The translations under genes were made by a program, and so were the position numbers. A stretch of 64,000 nt of DNA. Origin: Prorocentrum cordatum. Its lineage: Eukaryota; Sar; Dinophyceae; Prorocentrales; Prorocentraceae. The notes beneath the pieces were generated by a model. The model searched no databases, was not told the origin of the DNA, and saw nothing but the letters and a program-made list of their open reading frames with translations. Shown here one piece after another: positions 30,460 through 41,556 of this stretch (positions within the stretch are counted from its first letter, which is position 1; the number at the start of each line of letters is the position of its first letter). The stretch covers positions 1 to 64,000 of the forward strand of contig CAUYUJ010017915.1 of the NCBI GenBank assembly GCA_963575745.1, read 5' to 3'.

Positions 30460-32170
30460 GCAGCTAGCTCATGGAGGGGCTGTGGCCCTCTTGGACCTCT
30501 TAGGAAAGCTTTCTGGAGCCCTTTGAGGCTGTCTTCCAGGGCTTTTGGGCCGTCTGGCGCTTTCGGAGACCGTCTTGGGGGCCCCTCCAGGCCGTATTGG
30601 GGCCTTCTTGGAATTGTCCTGTTCCATGCTCTTCGCCTCGCCTCCCACCCCCCCTCCCAACGAACATGCCGCCGACGTGGTGTATGTGTTATCGAAGCCG
30701 CCTACGGCGAGTCACCGCCACCCACTGCCGTTTTGGAAGCGCCTATGTGGCCGAATGTTGAGGCCAGACCTGCCAAGCTATCGGACCATGTGTTCACCGA
30801 GTCGGTTTGGAAAGCCTTCGGGGAAGTTCTTTTGGAAACAGAACCAAAACCAACACCGAAATAATCTAGCACGCCAGGCACCCCTCCGATAAATCGACAG
30901 GGGGCGGCGGATCGAAGACGCCTACGGCGAATCACCGCGGCCCCCTGCCTTTTTTGAAGCGCCTATGTGGCCGAACGTTGAGGCCAGACCTGCCAAGCTA
31001 TCGGACCATGTGTTCCCCGAATCGGTTTGGGAAGCCTTCGGGGAACACGTGGGCATCTTGACAGTTATCTTGGCCGCGTGGAGGCCATTTTAACCCTTTC
31101 GGGCCTTCTTGGAGGACGTCTTGGAGGGCTCTTGGGCCGTCTTGGAGGCCATCTTGAGCGTCTTGGAGGCCTCTTGCGCCGTCTTGGGGGCCTCTTGGGG
31201 CCGTCTTGGGCCTCTTGGGCGATCTTTTGGGGGCACTTGGGCCGTACCGGTGGGCCCCTGGCCCGTCCGACGCCGTCGAAAGCCGTTTGGGGGGCCTCTC
31301 TGAGCCGACTTGGGGCCCTCTTGGAATGCTCCAGGGCCGTCTTGGAGGCCATCTTGGGGGCTCTTGGGGCCGTCTTGGGGGCCTCTAGGGCCGGTCTGGG
31401 GCCATCTTGGAGGCCTCTTGGGCGATCTTTGGGCGTTTTTTGGGGGCTCTTGGGCCGTATCGGGCCGTCGGAAGGCCGAATCGAAGGAAATGTCAAAATC
31501 CTTCAAAAACCTACGGACAAACAGTGTTTTTGGCCTTTTTCTGGCCTTCCTGGAGGCCCTCTTGGAGGCCTCTTGGGCCGTCTTGGGCCAGCTTCGAGCC
31601 AACTTCGGCCATCTTGTTGGGCTCCTGGCCCGTCTGACGCTGTCGGACGACGTTCGGGGAGCCTTTCTGGGCCGACTTGGGGCCCTCTTGGGGTGCTCCA
31701 GGGCCGTCTTAGAGGCCATCTTGGGCGTCTTTGAGGCCTCTTGGGCCATCTTTGTGCCCTCTTGGGGCCGTCTTGGGGGCCTCTTGGGCAGTCCTGAGGC
31801 CATCCTGGAGGCCTCTTGGGCGCTGTGGGAGCGATCTTGGGGGCCTCTTGGGCCGTCTTGAGCCGTCGGAAAGCCGAAAAGGCGCAAATGCCCAAATCCT
31901 TCAAAAACCAGCAGAAAATCAATGATTTTCGCCTCTTCGGGCCTTCCCGGAGGACCTCTTGGATGCCTCTTGGGCCGTCTTGGAGGCCTCTTGGGGGCCT
32001 CTTGGGCCGTCTTGGGCTATCTTGAGGCCATCTTAGGCCGTCTTGGGTGCATCTTGGGCCGTCTTGGAGGCATCTTGGGGCCATCTCAGCCGTCTTGGAA
32101 GCCATCTTGACCGTCTTGGAAGCATCTTGGAGGCCATCTTGGAGCTTTCTGGAGCAGGAAAACCCTCGGC
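30460..32170 (+). repeat. Large GGCCxTCTTGG minisatellite with higher-order units
   Basis: The core is GGCCGTCTTGGAGGCCTCTTG, near 20-30 bp, repeated irregularly. Larger units of about 370-400 bp recur: TCCTTCAAAAACC at about 31500 and 31898, and CTGGCCCGTC(T/C)GACGC at about 31258 and 31627. At the 5' side 30700-30840 and 30930-31050 are tandem copies. Confidence 0.85.
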
Positions 32171-32514
32171 AACCACCTCTGGGCAATCCTTCTGGGTGGC
32201 CGGCGGGACGCGCCGGAGCCCCAGGGGGAGTTCTTGTGGAAAAAAACCAAAACCAAAACCGATAGGATTGATTCGGCACGCCAGGCACCCCTGCGATCAA
32301 TCGACAGGGGGCGGCGGACCTCATGGCCTTCGGCCCATCCCGCCACCGTGCCTGGGTTCCGCGTCCGATTCTTCGGGGCTGCTTCCTGGGAGGTTCTTGG
32401 AGCGCTTTCGGGGGTCCCTTGGAGGCTGTCTTGGAGCTCCTTGGGAGCACCCTCGGCCCTCGTGGGTCCCTGCTCATCGCCCCGCCCCCCCTCCTCCCGA
32501 ACGTGCTGCCGACG
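32171..32514. other. Spacer with dispersed repeat
   Basis: 32245-32318 (CCAAAACCAAAACCGATAGG.. CGATCAATCGACAGGGGGCG) repeats 30846-30912. Nothing else seen. Confidence 0.5.
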
Positions 32515-32790
32515 AGGAGGAGGAGGAGGAGGAGGAGGAGGCGGAGGAGGAGGAGGAGGAGGAGGAGGAGGAGGAGGAGGAGGAGGAGGAGGAGGAGGGA
32601 GAGGAGGAGAGAGACTGTAGGAGGACTGGGGAGGAGAGGAAGGAGGATGAGGGGAGGGAGGAGGAGGTAGGAGAGGAGGAGGAGGAGGAGGAGGAGGAGG
32701 AGGAGGAGGAGGAGGAAGGGGAGGAGGAGGAGGAGAGGAGGAGGCGGAAGGAGGAGGGGGAGGAGGCGGAGGTAGGCGGAGGAGAAGGGA
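32515..32790 (+). repeat. (GGA)n tract
   Basis: About 275 bp, purine-only over most of its length. Confidence 0.9.
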
Positions 32791-34320
32791 GGAAGCCAGG
32801 CTTAGGACTGGTAGGAAGGCCTGGGTAGGGATCGGGCGGATATTCATGATGCTGAGGAGGAGAGAAGGCGGCCGGAGGCGGCGGCTCGGAGGAAGGGAGG
32901 CTGCGGCGGCGGCGGCGGGATAGGAGGAGGAGCTGAGGCGCGCGGGCGGCGGGGCTGCGGTAGGCCCTTCGGCTGCTGCGTCTTGCGGGATGGCGCTGCG
33001 GCTTCTGGGCGTCGTCGGCGGCCGCGCGTCTGCTGGCGGCGTCCGTCTTCTGCTGCAGCTGCGTCGTCGTCGTGCCGTCATCCGCCTCCTCGGCTGTCTC
33101 GCTTCGTCTATCTTCTGACGGCGTCTTCGGCTGCTTCGCTGTTTCTAGCTGTCGGGGCGGGTGTCTCCAAAAAACTTGAGCGCACGCACTCGCACTCTGG
33201 CTGTTCGGCTGCGGTCGTCGTCTGCTTATCTTAGCCGGTCGGCGGTTGGAGCTATGTAATCTCCAAGCTCTCCGCGCGCTCTCCTAGGGCGAGGGGCCCG
33301 GGAGAACTCCTGCGCGCAGTCTCGGCGCACCGAGGCCCTTGGGCTGGGGGACGCCCGGGGGTGGGAGGACCTGCGCAGGCGGGAAGCGTGGACCCCCACT
33401 CGCCCATTCACCGCCGGTACAGGCGGCCCAGATTAGCAGGTCGACCCTGCCAGATCAAGGGTACCCTCGTTGTCCTGTGTCTTGCGACCCATGCCTCCTG
33501 CATTTCTGTGGCAACGTGGCCCCCGGAAGGGTCTTCTGTCCTCTCGCGTGTCCTGTCCAAGCATGGCCGACTGTAAGGGGGCTGGGCTTCCCAGCCCGCC
33601 GAGGAACGCGCGGCTTCGCTACCAGGGGCCCAGCCGATCCTCGATCTAGCGGCGATGTGTCGCCGATGGGAGCTCGATAATTTGCTCACCCCCACCCCCC
33701 CCCCCCGCGAGCTTGTCTCCTTCTCCTCCGAATTCGCTTCCCCCCCCCCCTCCGGACGCGGCCAGCAGCCACCCTTGCCGAACGCGACAACGCCGCGCCC
33801 CGACTTCTGATCGAGTGGTATCTGCCTCTTGTGCAGAACTTGTTTCTGCAGCACCCTCGCGCCGTCCGAAGCGCGCGAGCGGCTGGGTCCAAGGGAACGC
33901 ACCGTGTGTGAATGCGATTGCGGTGTTATATTTAGCGTGGCGCATTGGTGTTTGGATCGGCTATGCATGTAAGCGGTTTCGGAGTTGAGACGACAAGGGG
34001 AGGTCAACTACTACCCTCTTCATGGAGCTATCGGTGGAGCCCCTGGTGCTCACTCCGTGCTGGCCTCTTCTCGTGAAGGTGCAGGGGGTGGTCTCAAATG
34101 TTGTGTACAATCGCTGAGAGATGCCTGGCCTTCATCTCGCTGACTGGAGCCACGCAGTTTAGATAGCTTCTTGCAGCACCGTAGCTCCAACAGTTCCTCA
34201 CAGCATCGTGTACCCTGGAGGTCTCGGGCAACACGCGATGGGTTCTCGGCGTGCCGGATCCATTCTTGAAGCCCAGGACGCCTAAATAGGGGTTGCGTCC
34301 GCCTCGCCCGCGTATCGTTC
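32791..34320. other. Spacer, no firm gene
   Basis: 33457-33580 resembles 40945-41073 (..TCTCGCGTGTCCTGTCC..GACTGTA), a dispersed repeat. Long ORFs on both strands at 33340-34000 are not convincingly protein-like. Confidence 0.35.
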
Positions 34321-34587
34321 TTCCCCCTCCCTCCCTGCCTTCTCCCTCGCTCCCTCCCTCGCTCCTCGGCCCGTGGACAGCCCGACGCCCCCCCCCCCCT
34401 TTCCGCTTGGGGGCTCCCCTCCCTCCCTCCCCCTCCTCCGCTCGTCTCCCCCCCGCCACCCCCCCCCCCCCCTCTCCCGCTCCTCGCGCTCCCTCGCGCT
34501 CCCTCGCGCTCCCTCGCTCCCCCTCGCTCCTCGCGCTCCTCGTCTCCCCCGCCCCCCTCGCGCTCCCCGCCCCCTCTCGCGCCGCAG
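34321..34587 (+). repeat. C/T-rich tract with CTCGCGCTCC units
   Basis: Tandem CTCGCGCTCC-type units. Ends in an excellent splice acceptor (..ctctcgcgccgcag). Confidence 0.7.
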
Positions 34588-34745
34588 GTCGACCCGCCCG
34601 ACCTCACCGAGGCCCTCGCCTGGGAGTGCCGCCCGGCGGCCGCGGCGCTCTGCGCGGCGCTCCTGGGCGAGGCCCCGGCGGGGGGCGCCGCGGCCGAGGC
34701 GCTGGCCCTGCCCCAGGACCTTGGCCGCCTCGCGCGGGGCCCGTG
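34588..34745 (+). CDS. Exon without internal ATG, unknown protein
   Basis: Directly after the acceptor at 34587 the frame reads VDPPDLTEALAWECRPAAAA, LCAALLGEAPAGGAAAEALA, LPQDLGRLARGPW, a helical Ala/Leu-rich segment. It stays open until a family D left-end fragment begins near 34752 (GCAGTGGCGAGAGGCGCCC). The donor is not certain (GTGTAA near 34746 is possible). Confidence 0.5.
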
Positions 34746-34816
34746 GTGTAACGCAGTGGCGAGAGGCGCCCTGGCCTGCCCGGGGGCCCACCCGTCGGAG
34801 GTGGACAGACCTCCTA

Positions 34817-34981
34817 CAGTCGGGGCGCTGAAAAAGGAACCCTTCTCGTTGGGGAGGGGCTCGGTGTTCCTCGATTGTTTTGCAGTTTCCCTTAGGTTTT
34901 CCATGGGAAATCGAAGTTTAACTCAGGGGAAAAAGGGGCTTCGTTTCTTATCTAGAGTTCCTTAGGTCAGCGCCCCGACTG
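34817..34981 (+). mobile_element. Family C element, intact, perfect 15-bp TIRs
   Basis: CAGTCGGGGCGCTGA and TCAGCGCCCCGACTG are exact inverted ends, flanked by TA at 34815-34816 and 34982-34983. 165 bp and non-coding. TA duplication with short TIRs is typical of Tc1/mariner-type MITEs. Confidence 0.9.
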
Positions 34982-34991
34982 TACCCTGACA

Positions 34992-35115
34992 CGTCGATTA
35001 GCGAATTTGCCGTTCTCGGTTCGCGGGAGGGCGTCGCGGCCGTCATTTTTTGCGGGTCCAGGTCCGTCGGTTTCGGTCCCGGGCCGTTGTCACTAAAGGG
35101 AGGTGTGCTAGAGGG
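34992..35115 (+). repeat. Dispersed repeat, copy 1
   Basis: GTCGATTAGCGAATTTGCCG.. GGGCGTCGCGGCCGTCATTT matches 36458-36590 (GTCGATTAGTGAATTGTCCG..). Confidence 0.65.
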
Positions 35116-35137
35116 AGGTTTGTCCACCGCAGATGAA

Positions 35138-35676
35138 GCAGTGGCGAGGCGCCCCCTGGCTTGCCTATAGGCTTACGTCGGGCCTGTCCCTCCACAGAAG
35201 GAATATTCAGAAATAGTCCCAAAATAGTCTGGGGGACGACTTTTCATTATCTGTTTGATCATTTCTTCGTATTTTTTGAATATCTTTAATCTTTCGCTCA
35301 AGATCCCCCTGTAGGGGGACACGCCCGACTTAATTGTAGGCCCGCCACAGAATGTTTAGCGGTGCCAGCATCGCAGAGCGGCTTTCGTTCGGAAAACGGC
35401 ATGGTGGGCCCGGAGTGTCCTGGAGAATTTCGTTCCGGATTTCGAGGTGACTTCCGCGCGGGTTTTTGTTTGGCCAGGAACGCAGACTAAAACAAATCCA
35501 CGCGAAATTCACTTCGTTTTTCGCTCGCCGCTTCGGGCAGAAATGCACGCAGAAATCCACATTTCTGGTCTGTGTTCTGAGGACATGGCTTATTTTTGTT
35601 CTTGGTGTATTTTTGGGGGTTCTAAGAACATGTCGTGGTACGCCTATAGGAATGCCGGCAAGGTCGGTCCCTGCTC
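35138..35676 (+). mobile_element. Family D element split by family B
   Basis: Left GCAGTGGCGAGGCGCCCCC..TTGCCTATAGGC, then family B, then TGTAGGCCCGCCACAGAATG. Right ..AACATGTCGTGGTACGCCTA.. to CGGTCCCTGCTC. The uninterrupted form of the break site is seen at 58231-58254. Confidence 0.75.
35173..35333 (+). mobile_element. Family B element nested in family D
   Basis: TTACGTCGGGCCTGTCCC to GGACACGCCCGACTTAA. Flanks CTATAGGC (35165-35172) and TTGTAGGC (35334-35341) match at 6 of 8 bases, an aged 8-bp duplication. Confidence 0.8.
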
Positions 35677-35854
35677 AATATCCTTCCTCCCCGCGCGCCC
35701 TATGGGGTCGGCCTCGGCGGGGGCCAGAGGAGCCCAGAAGGGGAGAGGGCCCAGAGATCCAACGTTTTGACAATCATCTGGACGGATTTTTTTGTGTAGT
35801 TTTCGGCCTCCAGGGTCCCTCGCTGGGTCCCAGGACCGTCACAAACGGGTCAGG

Positions 35855-36269
35855 ATGAAAAACTGGTCCCAGGAATGGGCCGAGACTTCCGCGGACCCCG
35901 TGTTGAAAAACCACGACATCGGATCTCTGAAGGGGGAGCCGTCTTTGGTGGGGTGGGCGGGGGAAGATTACCAAGCTCGCTATAGGCGGAAAGGGGAACC
36001 CAAACCCATCTTAAGGGACGAAGCGGTCCCCGGCGAGCTGCTGGAGACTGTTGAGCAGCTCGCGGTAAGTCGATTCCGCCAGGAACCAGTAGTTGGACGA
36101 CAATGGGCCACATCCTTCAAGTAGCCAGATGGCCGAATCGAAAGGCCAGTGGCCGCATTGAAGCTAGTGCGTGAGTGGTGCCACTGGCAGTTGCAGGGTG
36201 ATTCCACGGGAGGACGTGCATTCATGCGCCAATATGAGGATCCGGCCACACCATGCAACATTTGGGGAG
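35855..36269 (+). CDS. Two-exon gene segment, unknown protein
   Basis: Exon one 35855-36064 from ATG reads MKNWSQEWAETSADPVLKNH.., GWAGEDYQARYRRKGEPKPI, LRDEAVPGELLETVEQLA, then a GTAAGT donor. Intron 36065-36163 is 99 bp. Exon two from 36164 joins in phase 0 (LVREWCHWQLQGDSTGGRAF, MRQYEDPATPCNIWG) and ends at a GTGGGC donor at 36270. The exon may begin upstream of the ATG, since the frame is open from 35792. No family recognised. Downstream exons not found. Confidence 0.55.
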
Positions 36270-36339
36270 GTGGGCGTTTCTGCGTGCCCAGGGAGGGCTT
36301 AGCCCGACGCCCCCTCGCCCCACGAGGCTCTCGCGCTTC

Positions 36340-36900
36340 GGGTCACTCGCGGGCTTCAGGGTCCTCAGGTCCCCAACCTGGCGGACACTCGGGGGACACC
36401 TATATGGCTACCAAGCCCGGAGGTCTCGGGGGCGGACAGAACCCCCAACAAAGAACCGTCGATTAGTGAATTGTCCGTTTTCGGCTCTCGAGAGGGCGCC
36501 GCGGCCGTTATTTTCCAGGCTTGCGCCCGCCAGGTTTGGGCCTCAGGTCGTTGCCACGAAACCACGTTTTACGAAAGGGAGGTCCTGTCCATCCCAGGAG
36601 GTCCCTGACGCTCCCTCGCCCTCCCCCCCCCCGAAGACCGAACGAATGGGCTACCAGGAATCGCAAGATCCTCAGGCCCCCAACCTGGCGGACACTCGGG
36701 GACACCTGCCACTCCGAGGTGCTCGACGGAGCCATAGCCCGAGGCGTGGGGGGGGGGAGGGCGCGGGTGCTCGTCCACCCGGGGACACCCGGGTGCTCGG
36801 AATGCTCGCGGAGGGCGCGGGTGCTCGCGGGACAGGTGTCCCGAGGTGTTCCGAGGTGCTCGTCCACCCGGGGACACAGCCGTAGCCCATCCCCGGAGGT
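36340..36900 (+). repeat. Dispersed repeats around GGCGGACACTCGGGG
   Basis: CCCCAACCTGGCGGACACTC occurs at 36371 and 36677. 36458-36590 is copy 2 of the repeat at 34992. 36720-36885 repeats GGTGCTCGTCCACCCGGGGA. Confidence 0.65.
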
Positions 36901-37071
36901 CCCCGACGCTCCCGCGCCCTCCCCCCCCGTGGGCGCCCGCCCTGGCCTCTGCTGGCCCTGGGGGGGCGGGGGGGGCCCGCGGCCAGGGCCCAGGCCTCGG
37001 GTCGGGCCTCGGCCTCGGCCCTGGGAGGGCCCTTGGAAGGAACAAGACGTGGGCCACAAGGCTGGCCTTCT

Positions 37072-37231
37072 CCTCCCTCTCCTCCTCCTCCTCCCCCCCT
37101 CCCCCCCTCCTCCTCCTCCTCCTCCTCCTCCTCCTCCTCCTCCTCTCCTCCTCCCTCCTCCTCCTCCCCCTCCTCCTCCTCCTCCTCCTCCTCCTCCTCC
37201 TCCTCCTCCTCCTCCTCCTCCTCCTCCTCCT
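37072..37231 (+). repeat. (TCC)n tract
   Basis: About 160 bp of TCC/CCC. Confidence 0.95.
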
Positions 37232-37374
37232 ACAAGACCAAGGGGGTGGGGCCCGCGCGGGACCCGGGGAAGCACCTGGATGCGAGGCCCCCCAGCTGGA
37301 CGCCGTCCCGGCCTTTGGTCCCGGGGGGGAGTCCCAAAGGTTTGGGCCGAGTCTCGTCCTCTGGGCGCCCCCTC

Positions 37375-37445
37375 GGGGGGGTCCCGTTGGGACGGGGGGG
37401 CAGCGCCCCTGGCACGCAGGCGCCTCGGCGGCGCTGGGTGCCGTC
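37375..37445 (+). repeat. 71-bp repeat, copy 1 of 2
   Basis: GGTCCCGTTGGGACGGGGGG.. CCTGGCACGCAGGCGCCTCG recurs at 38998-39065 with few changes. Confidence 0.8.
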
Positions 37446-37499
37446 GTGAGCCTACGTGCGGGGCGGTGAGCCCAATTCCGCGGGTCTCCTGCCCGGGTC

Positions 37500-37759
37500 A
37501 TCCGATGCCGATCGTTCCCGGTATCGCTTCACAGGATTTAGTCGCGACCGAAATGCGGAAAACCAGCGCTCAAAACCGGTATCGAGCGTATTGCATGCAC
37601 GATCGAAATTGCGCTTGAAAGCCGCTTGCGCGCTACCGAACTTGGTTTCAGCGCTTACGGGCTTGAGCGCGTCGTCGCTACCGAAGTTCGATCGGTGCTA
37701 CCGAGTTGTTTCGGCGCTACCGATTTTCTCCTTGATGGGCTTAATGTATTGCAGCGATT

Positions 37760-37760
<1 letters not shown>
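37500..37760. other. Spacer with CGCTACCGA motif repeats
   Basis: CGCTACCGAA/GTTC motifs recur at 37636-37725. GTCGCGACCGAAA occurs here and at 38852. Confidence 0.5.
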
Positions 37761-38240
<480 letters not shown>

Positions 38241-38473
38241 GACGCTGATGTGCTTATGGTGTCAATGACTCCGATGATGACGCTGATGGCACTGACGACC
38301 GCGATGATGGCATCGGGGATGATTGCGGTGCTGGTGATACTATTCTTGATTGTCGCGCTGATCATGATGCGTGTGGTGGGCGATGAAGATAGTGATGCTG
38401 CTGATGATGGTCATGATGGTGTCACCAGCGGCATGCTGTACATGCTGAGGGTATTCCTGACGTTTCATGGTGT

Positions 38474-38604
38474 GGTCTGACGTTTCCTTACGTTTCCTGA
38501 CGCTTAATGACTTTTGCCAGAATTTAGCCTGACGTGTCAAATTTCCGGCAAACGTCCAGCAAACGTCACGAAACGTCCGGAAACGTAAGGAAACGTTTCC
38601 AGTA
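38474..38604. repeat. Fold-back repeat of ACGTTTCC motifs
   Basis: GACGTTTCCTTACGTTTCCT at the left and GGAAACGTAAGGAAACGTTT at the right are inverted. The centre carries AAACGTC repeats. Direct copies of CACCAGCGGCATGCTG flank the region at 38419 and 38759. Confidence 0.65.
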
Positions 38605-39488
38605 GGATTAGCACATGCATATATATATATATATACACACATATAGAGTTATGTATGTAGTGCGCGTCAACCATGCATCACGTATAATTTTCAGGTGTAT
38701 ATCTCATCAGTGTTTTGATATGTTGTGACACTACCTGTGGTACTCGTGATGACTATTGCACCAGCGGCATGCTGCAAATGCTGATGGCACTGTTGAAGAT
38801 GATGGTGCTGCTGCTTCCGACGCGACCGAAACATCCGGCATCTGGTCGCGACCGAAAATCGACGAGCGCATACAAACCGCTTCCGAAACAATCCGGTGTC
38901 GGACGATTTGGGTAGAGCCAAGAGGAATTAGCCCGAACGAGCCACTGATCCCCGTGGGGCCAGCGCTACCGGGACGCACCCCGGCACCGTCCCAGCGGGG
39001 GGTCCCGTTGGGACAGGGGGGCAGCGCCCCTGGCACGCAGGGGCCTCGGCGGCGCTGGGGGCCCCGGGAGAGGTCCGGGGGGCAGCGGCATCGGTACCTT
39101 TTTGTCTCCCCAGTAGGTGGACAAGAAAGTGGAACCTTTGACTCTGCCCCCCCATCCCCCCATACTGAATTCTGGTGACCAAGCATTCGGCAGCACGGGC
39201 GTGAGTAGGCAACCAAGAGTGGAGAGACCCCAGGGCCTCCGCGAGGCCCGACCCCATACCTTGAACCCGGGGGGAGGGGGGTTGGGGCGGACACGGGGTC
39301 GAACCTGAAGGGGGTACACCTTCTTCCCTGACCGCACCCCCCCTCCTCCACACGGACATCCCGTGGAGGGGGAGGGCGCCCCCAGTGTGCATGGCACTCG
39401 GAGGGGAGCCCAGACCTCGAGCAGCCGTCCGTGAGCCCGCGCTCGGCGAACAAAAGCACGAACATCCCGTGTTTTGTGCTTTTTTTTT
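38605..39488. other. Spacer with repeat fragments
   Basis: Holds copy 2 of the 71-bp repeat (38998-39065) and a partial family G right end (39067-39102). A plus ORF near 38756-38975 is protein-like in part (KIDERIQTASETIRCRTIW) but lies in repeats, so it is not called. Confidence 0.35.
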
Positions 39489-39545
39489 TTTTGTGTGTGT
39501 GTGTGTGTGAGTGTGTGTGTGTGTGTGTGTCTGTGTGTGTGTGAG
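39489..39545 (+). repeat. (TG)n
   Basis: T12 then TG repeats with AG interruptions. Confidence 0.9.
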
Positions 39546-39768
39546 GGTGGGGGGCGGAGGCCGGAGGCACGACCGGCGTGGCTGCCCCTGCGGCCGCAGC
39601 GGCCCGCCGCTGCTTCTTCCCCCTCTGCGCGAGCGGAGGCCCGCTGTCGGGGCCTCGCCCCGGCGCGTGTGCCTGCGCAGAGCCGGGAGCCCCCGACGGC
39701 GGGCGGCGCCGCGGCCGCCGGGGAAACAGCAGAAGCAAGGGGAGGGGGGAGACGCGCCGCCCGCTCAA

Positions 39769-39984
39769 GCGGTGGCGAAGCGTCCTGGTTCTAGGAGCCT
39801 CTTGTGGCCTGCACGGATTGCCACTTGGAACATCTGGAACATCTCTGGCTGGGGCTTGCTTGTTATAGCTAGCTCATCGGGTCTATGTCTGTAAGAACAC
39901 TGCTTTTGTTCTTACAGCATGTCTGGGATCTGAGGACATGTCGTGGTAGGCCTACAGGAATGCCGGGACGGTGGGTCCCTGCTC
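39769..39984 (+). mobile_element. Family D element, uninterrupted
   Basis: Left GCGGTGGCGAAGCGTCCTGG, right GACATGTCGTGGTAGGCCTA.. to GGTGGGTCCCTGCTC. About 216 bp, no insertion. Confidence 0.75.
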
Positions 39985-40162
39985 GACCCCCAGGCTCCTG
40001 GCGCTGCAACTCGTTTGCTCCACGGGCGTCTTGCCTTCGCCCGTCTCTCCGCGCCCCTGGGCCCTCACATATAGATCGGCCCGGTTCGACGTGCGCAAGA
40101 GGCGCAGAGAGGGGGTCCCGCGGCTCCGGTGGTGATGTTGTGCTGCGATGTTGCAGTCCTTG

Positions 40163-40324
40163 CAGGAGGGGAAAGAGCACACAAACACAAACAATCGGCG
40201 CTCCCCAGGAAGCTTTTGGGAACATGTAGGGAGAGGAGGGGGGAGACGAACACCAAGAAAACATGAGACAGTGTTGGGAATCCTGGGGATCATGTGTATT
40301 TGTTTGTGTGTCCCTGGCCCCCCG
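40163..40324 (+). mobile_element. Family E element, copy 2
   Basis: CAGGAGGGGAAAGAGCACAC.. to TTGTTTGTGTGTCCCTGGCC. A clear 5-bp flank repeat is not visible. Confidence 0.65.
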
Positions 40325-40553
40325 CCGCCGCCTGGCCCCGCTGTGAGCGGGCCCGACTTCCTCCTCCCTCCCGCCGTGGCCGGGCGCTCCTCCTGCTTCC
40401 CCCGTGCACCGCGGCTTAACTACTCCGCAATCGTTCGTCCGGCCTTTGCTCTTCCGCCAGCGCAGTCACTCTGCCCAGCCGCCGACGCAAAGAGTGTGCC
40501 CCTGGGCCCCTTCGTGTCTGCTGCAGCGCCAGATCTGCGGGGCTCCCCGCGCA

Positions 40554-40670
40554 GGAGCTGGTGGCCGCGGCGGCGGCGGGCGTCGACGCCCCTGCGGCCG
40601 TCACGGTGGTCGCGCGTGCCCTCGGCCACGCAGGTGGCACCCGCGGCCCTGTCGCCCGGCTCGGCACCAC
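40554..40670 (+). CDS. Putative exon, Ala/Val-rich
   Basis: After ..ctccccgcgcag the frame reads ELVAAAAAGVDAPAAVTVVA, RALGHAGGTRGPVARLGTTR. A 9-15-bp minisatellite begins directly after it. The strand is favoured by the acceptor only. No family recognised. Confidence 0.3.
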
Positions 40671-40674
40671 AAGG

Positions 40675-40835
40675 CCCCAGGAGGCCCCAGGAAACCTCAG
40701 AAGGCTCCAGGAAGCTCCAAAAGGCTCCAGGAAGCCCCAGGAGGTCCCAGGAGGCCCCGAGAGGCCTTAGGAAGCACCAGGAGGCAGGAAGCACCACGGT
40801 GCCGCAGGAAGCCCCAGGGGGCCCCAGGATGCCCC
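40675..40835 (+). repeat. AGGCCCCAGGA minisatellite
   Basis: Irregular AGGCCCCAGGAAGC units. The reverse-complement motif forms the arrays at 46368-46455 and 46745-47005. Confidence 0.75.
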
Positions 40836-41070
40836 ATGAAGCCACCGCTGCCCTGGCCACAGCGATGCCGCAGCGGCGAGGTCGGCGGCCGTGGCGGCGT
40901 CGGTCAGTGGAGGTCGAGCTTGATTAAGGTCGACCATGCGAAGTCGAGGTGCCCATGTGTCCTGTCTATCCCGACCTATGCAACACGCATGTCCTTTGGT
41001 GTTCTGGGGCCACGCTGCCGTCGGCACAGTCTTGCCTCTCGCGTGTCCTCTCCGATCAAGTCCGACTGTA

Positions 41071-41191
41071 CCCATACCGCTAACCTTCCCTTGTTTTTCC
41101 CCTTGGGTGGCCCTCGTCGCCACGGCTGGATTCGCTTCGAATTTTTGGTCGGAACGCATCCCAGGACAGGTCCGGGGAGTAGCGGTATCGG
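41071..41191 (+). mobile_element. Family G element, TA-flanked
   Basis: CCCATACCGCTAACC.. and ..GGGGAGTAGCGGTATCGG are inverted ends, flanked by TA (41069-41070 and 41192-41193). 121 bp and non-coding. Confidence 0.7.
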
Positions 41192-41305
41192 TACCTTATG
41201 ATTTCCCCGGTCGGTGGCGGGAGGGGGGCAGCGACGCGGGCTCTCGAGGCGCGGACAGAAAGCCTTGGTGGGCCAGCCAGTCTCTCCCTCCCCCTCGCCG
41301 GTCGT

Positions 41306-41395
41306 CCTCCTCCTCCTCCTCCTCCTCCTCCTCCTCCTCTCCCACGCTTGCCTGCTCCTCCTCCTTCTCCTCCTCCTCCTCCTCCTCCTCCTCTC
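41306..41395 (+). repeat. (TCC)n tract
   Basis: Two TCC blocks separated by CCCACGCTTGCC. Confidence 0.9.
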
Positions 41396-41480
41396 GCTTG
41401 GCGACTTTCTCATGCGTCCTCCACCTCTCTCTCCCCGATACTCCGTTCCCCCTTTCTCTTCGTCCTCGTCTTCGTCTGAG

Positions 41481-41556
41481 CATCTTAATGCTTTCTCCCA
41501 ACGGTGACCTCCTGGGCGTAGCTGAGCAGACTTTCTTGTTCGCGGCGAACGAGAAG
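41481..41556 (+). CDS. Putative small exon
   Basis: Acceptor ..ttcgtctgag, then ILMLSPNGDLLGVAEQTFLF, AANEK, then a GTGAGC donor. Beta-rich, possibly part of a beta-sandwich protein. The frame stays open past the donor to 41760, so a longer exon is possible. A minus-strand ORF at 41715-41897 is an alternative. Confidence 0.4.

Noticed and set aside
39058-39110. A full family G copy
   Set aside because: Only the right end (GGTCCGGGGGGCAGCGGCAT) is recognisable; no matching left end.
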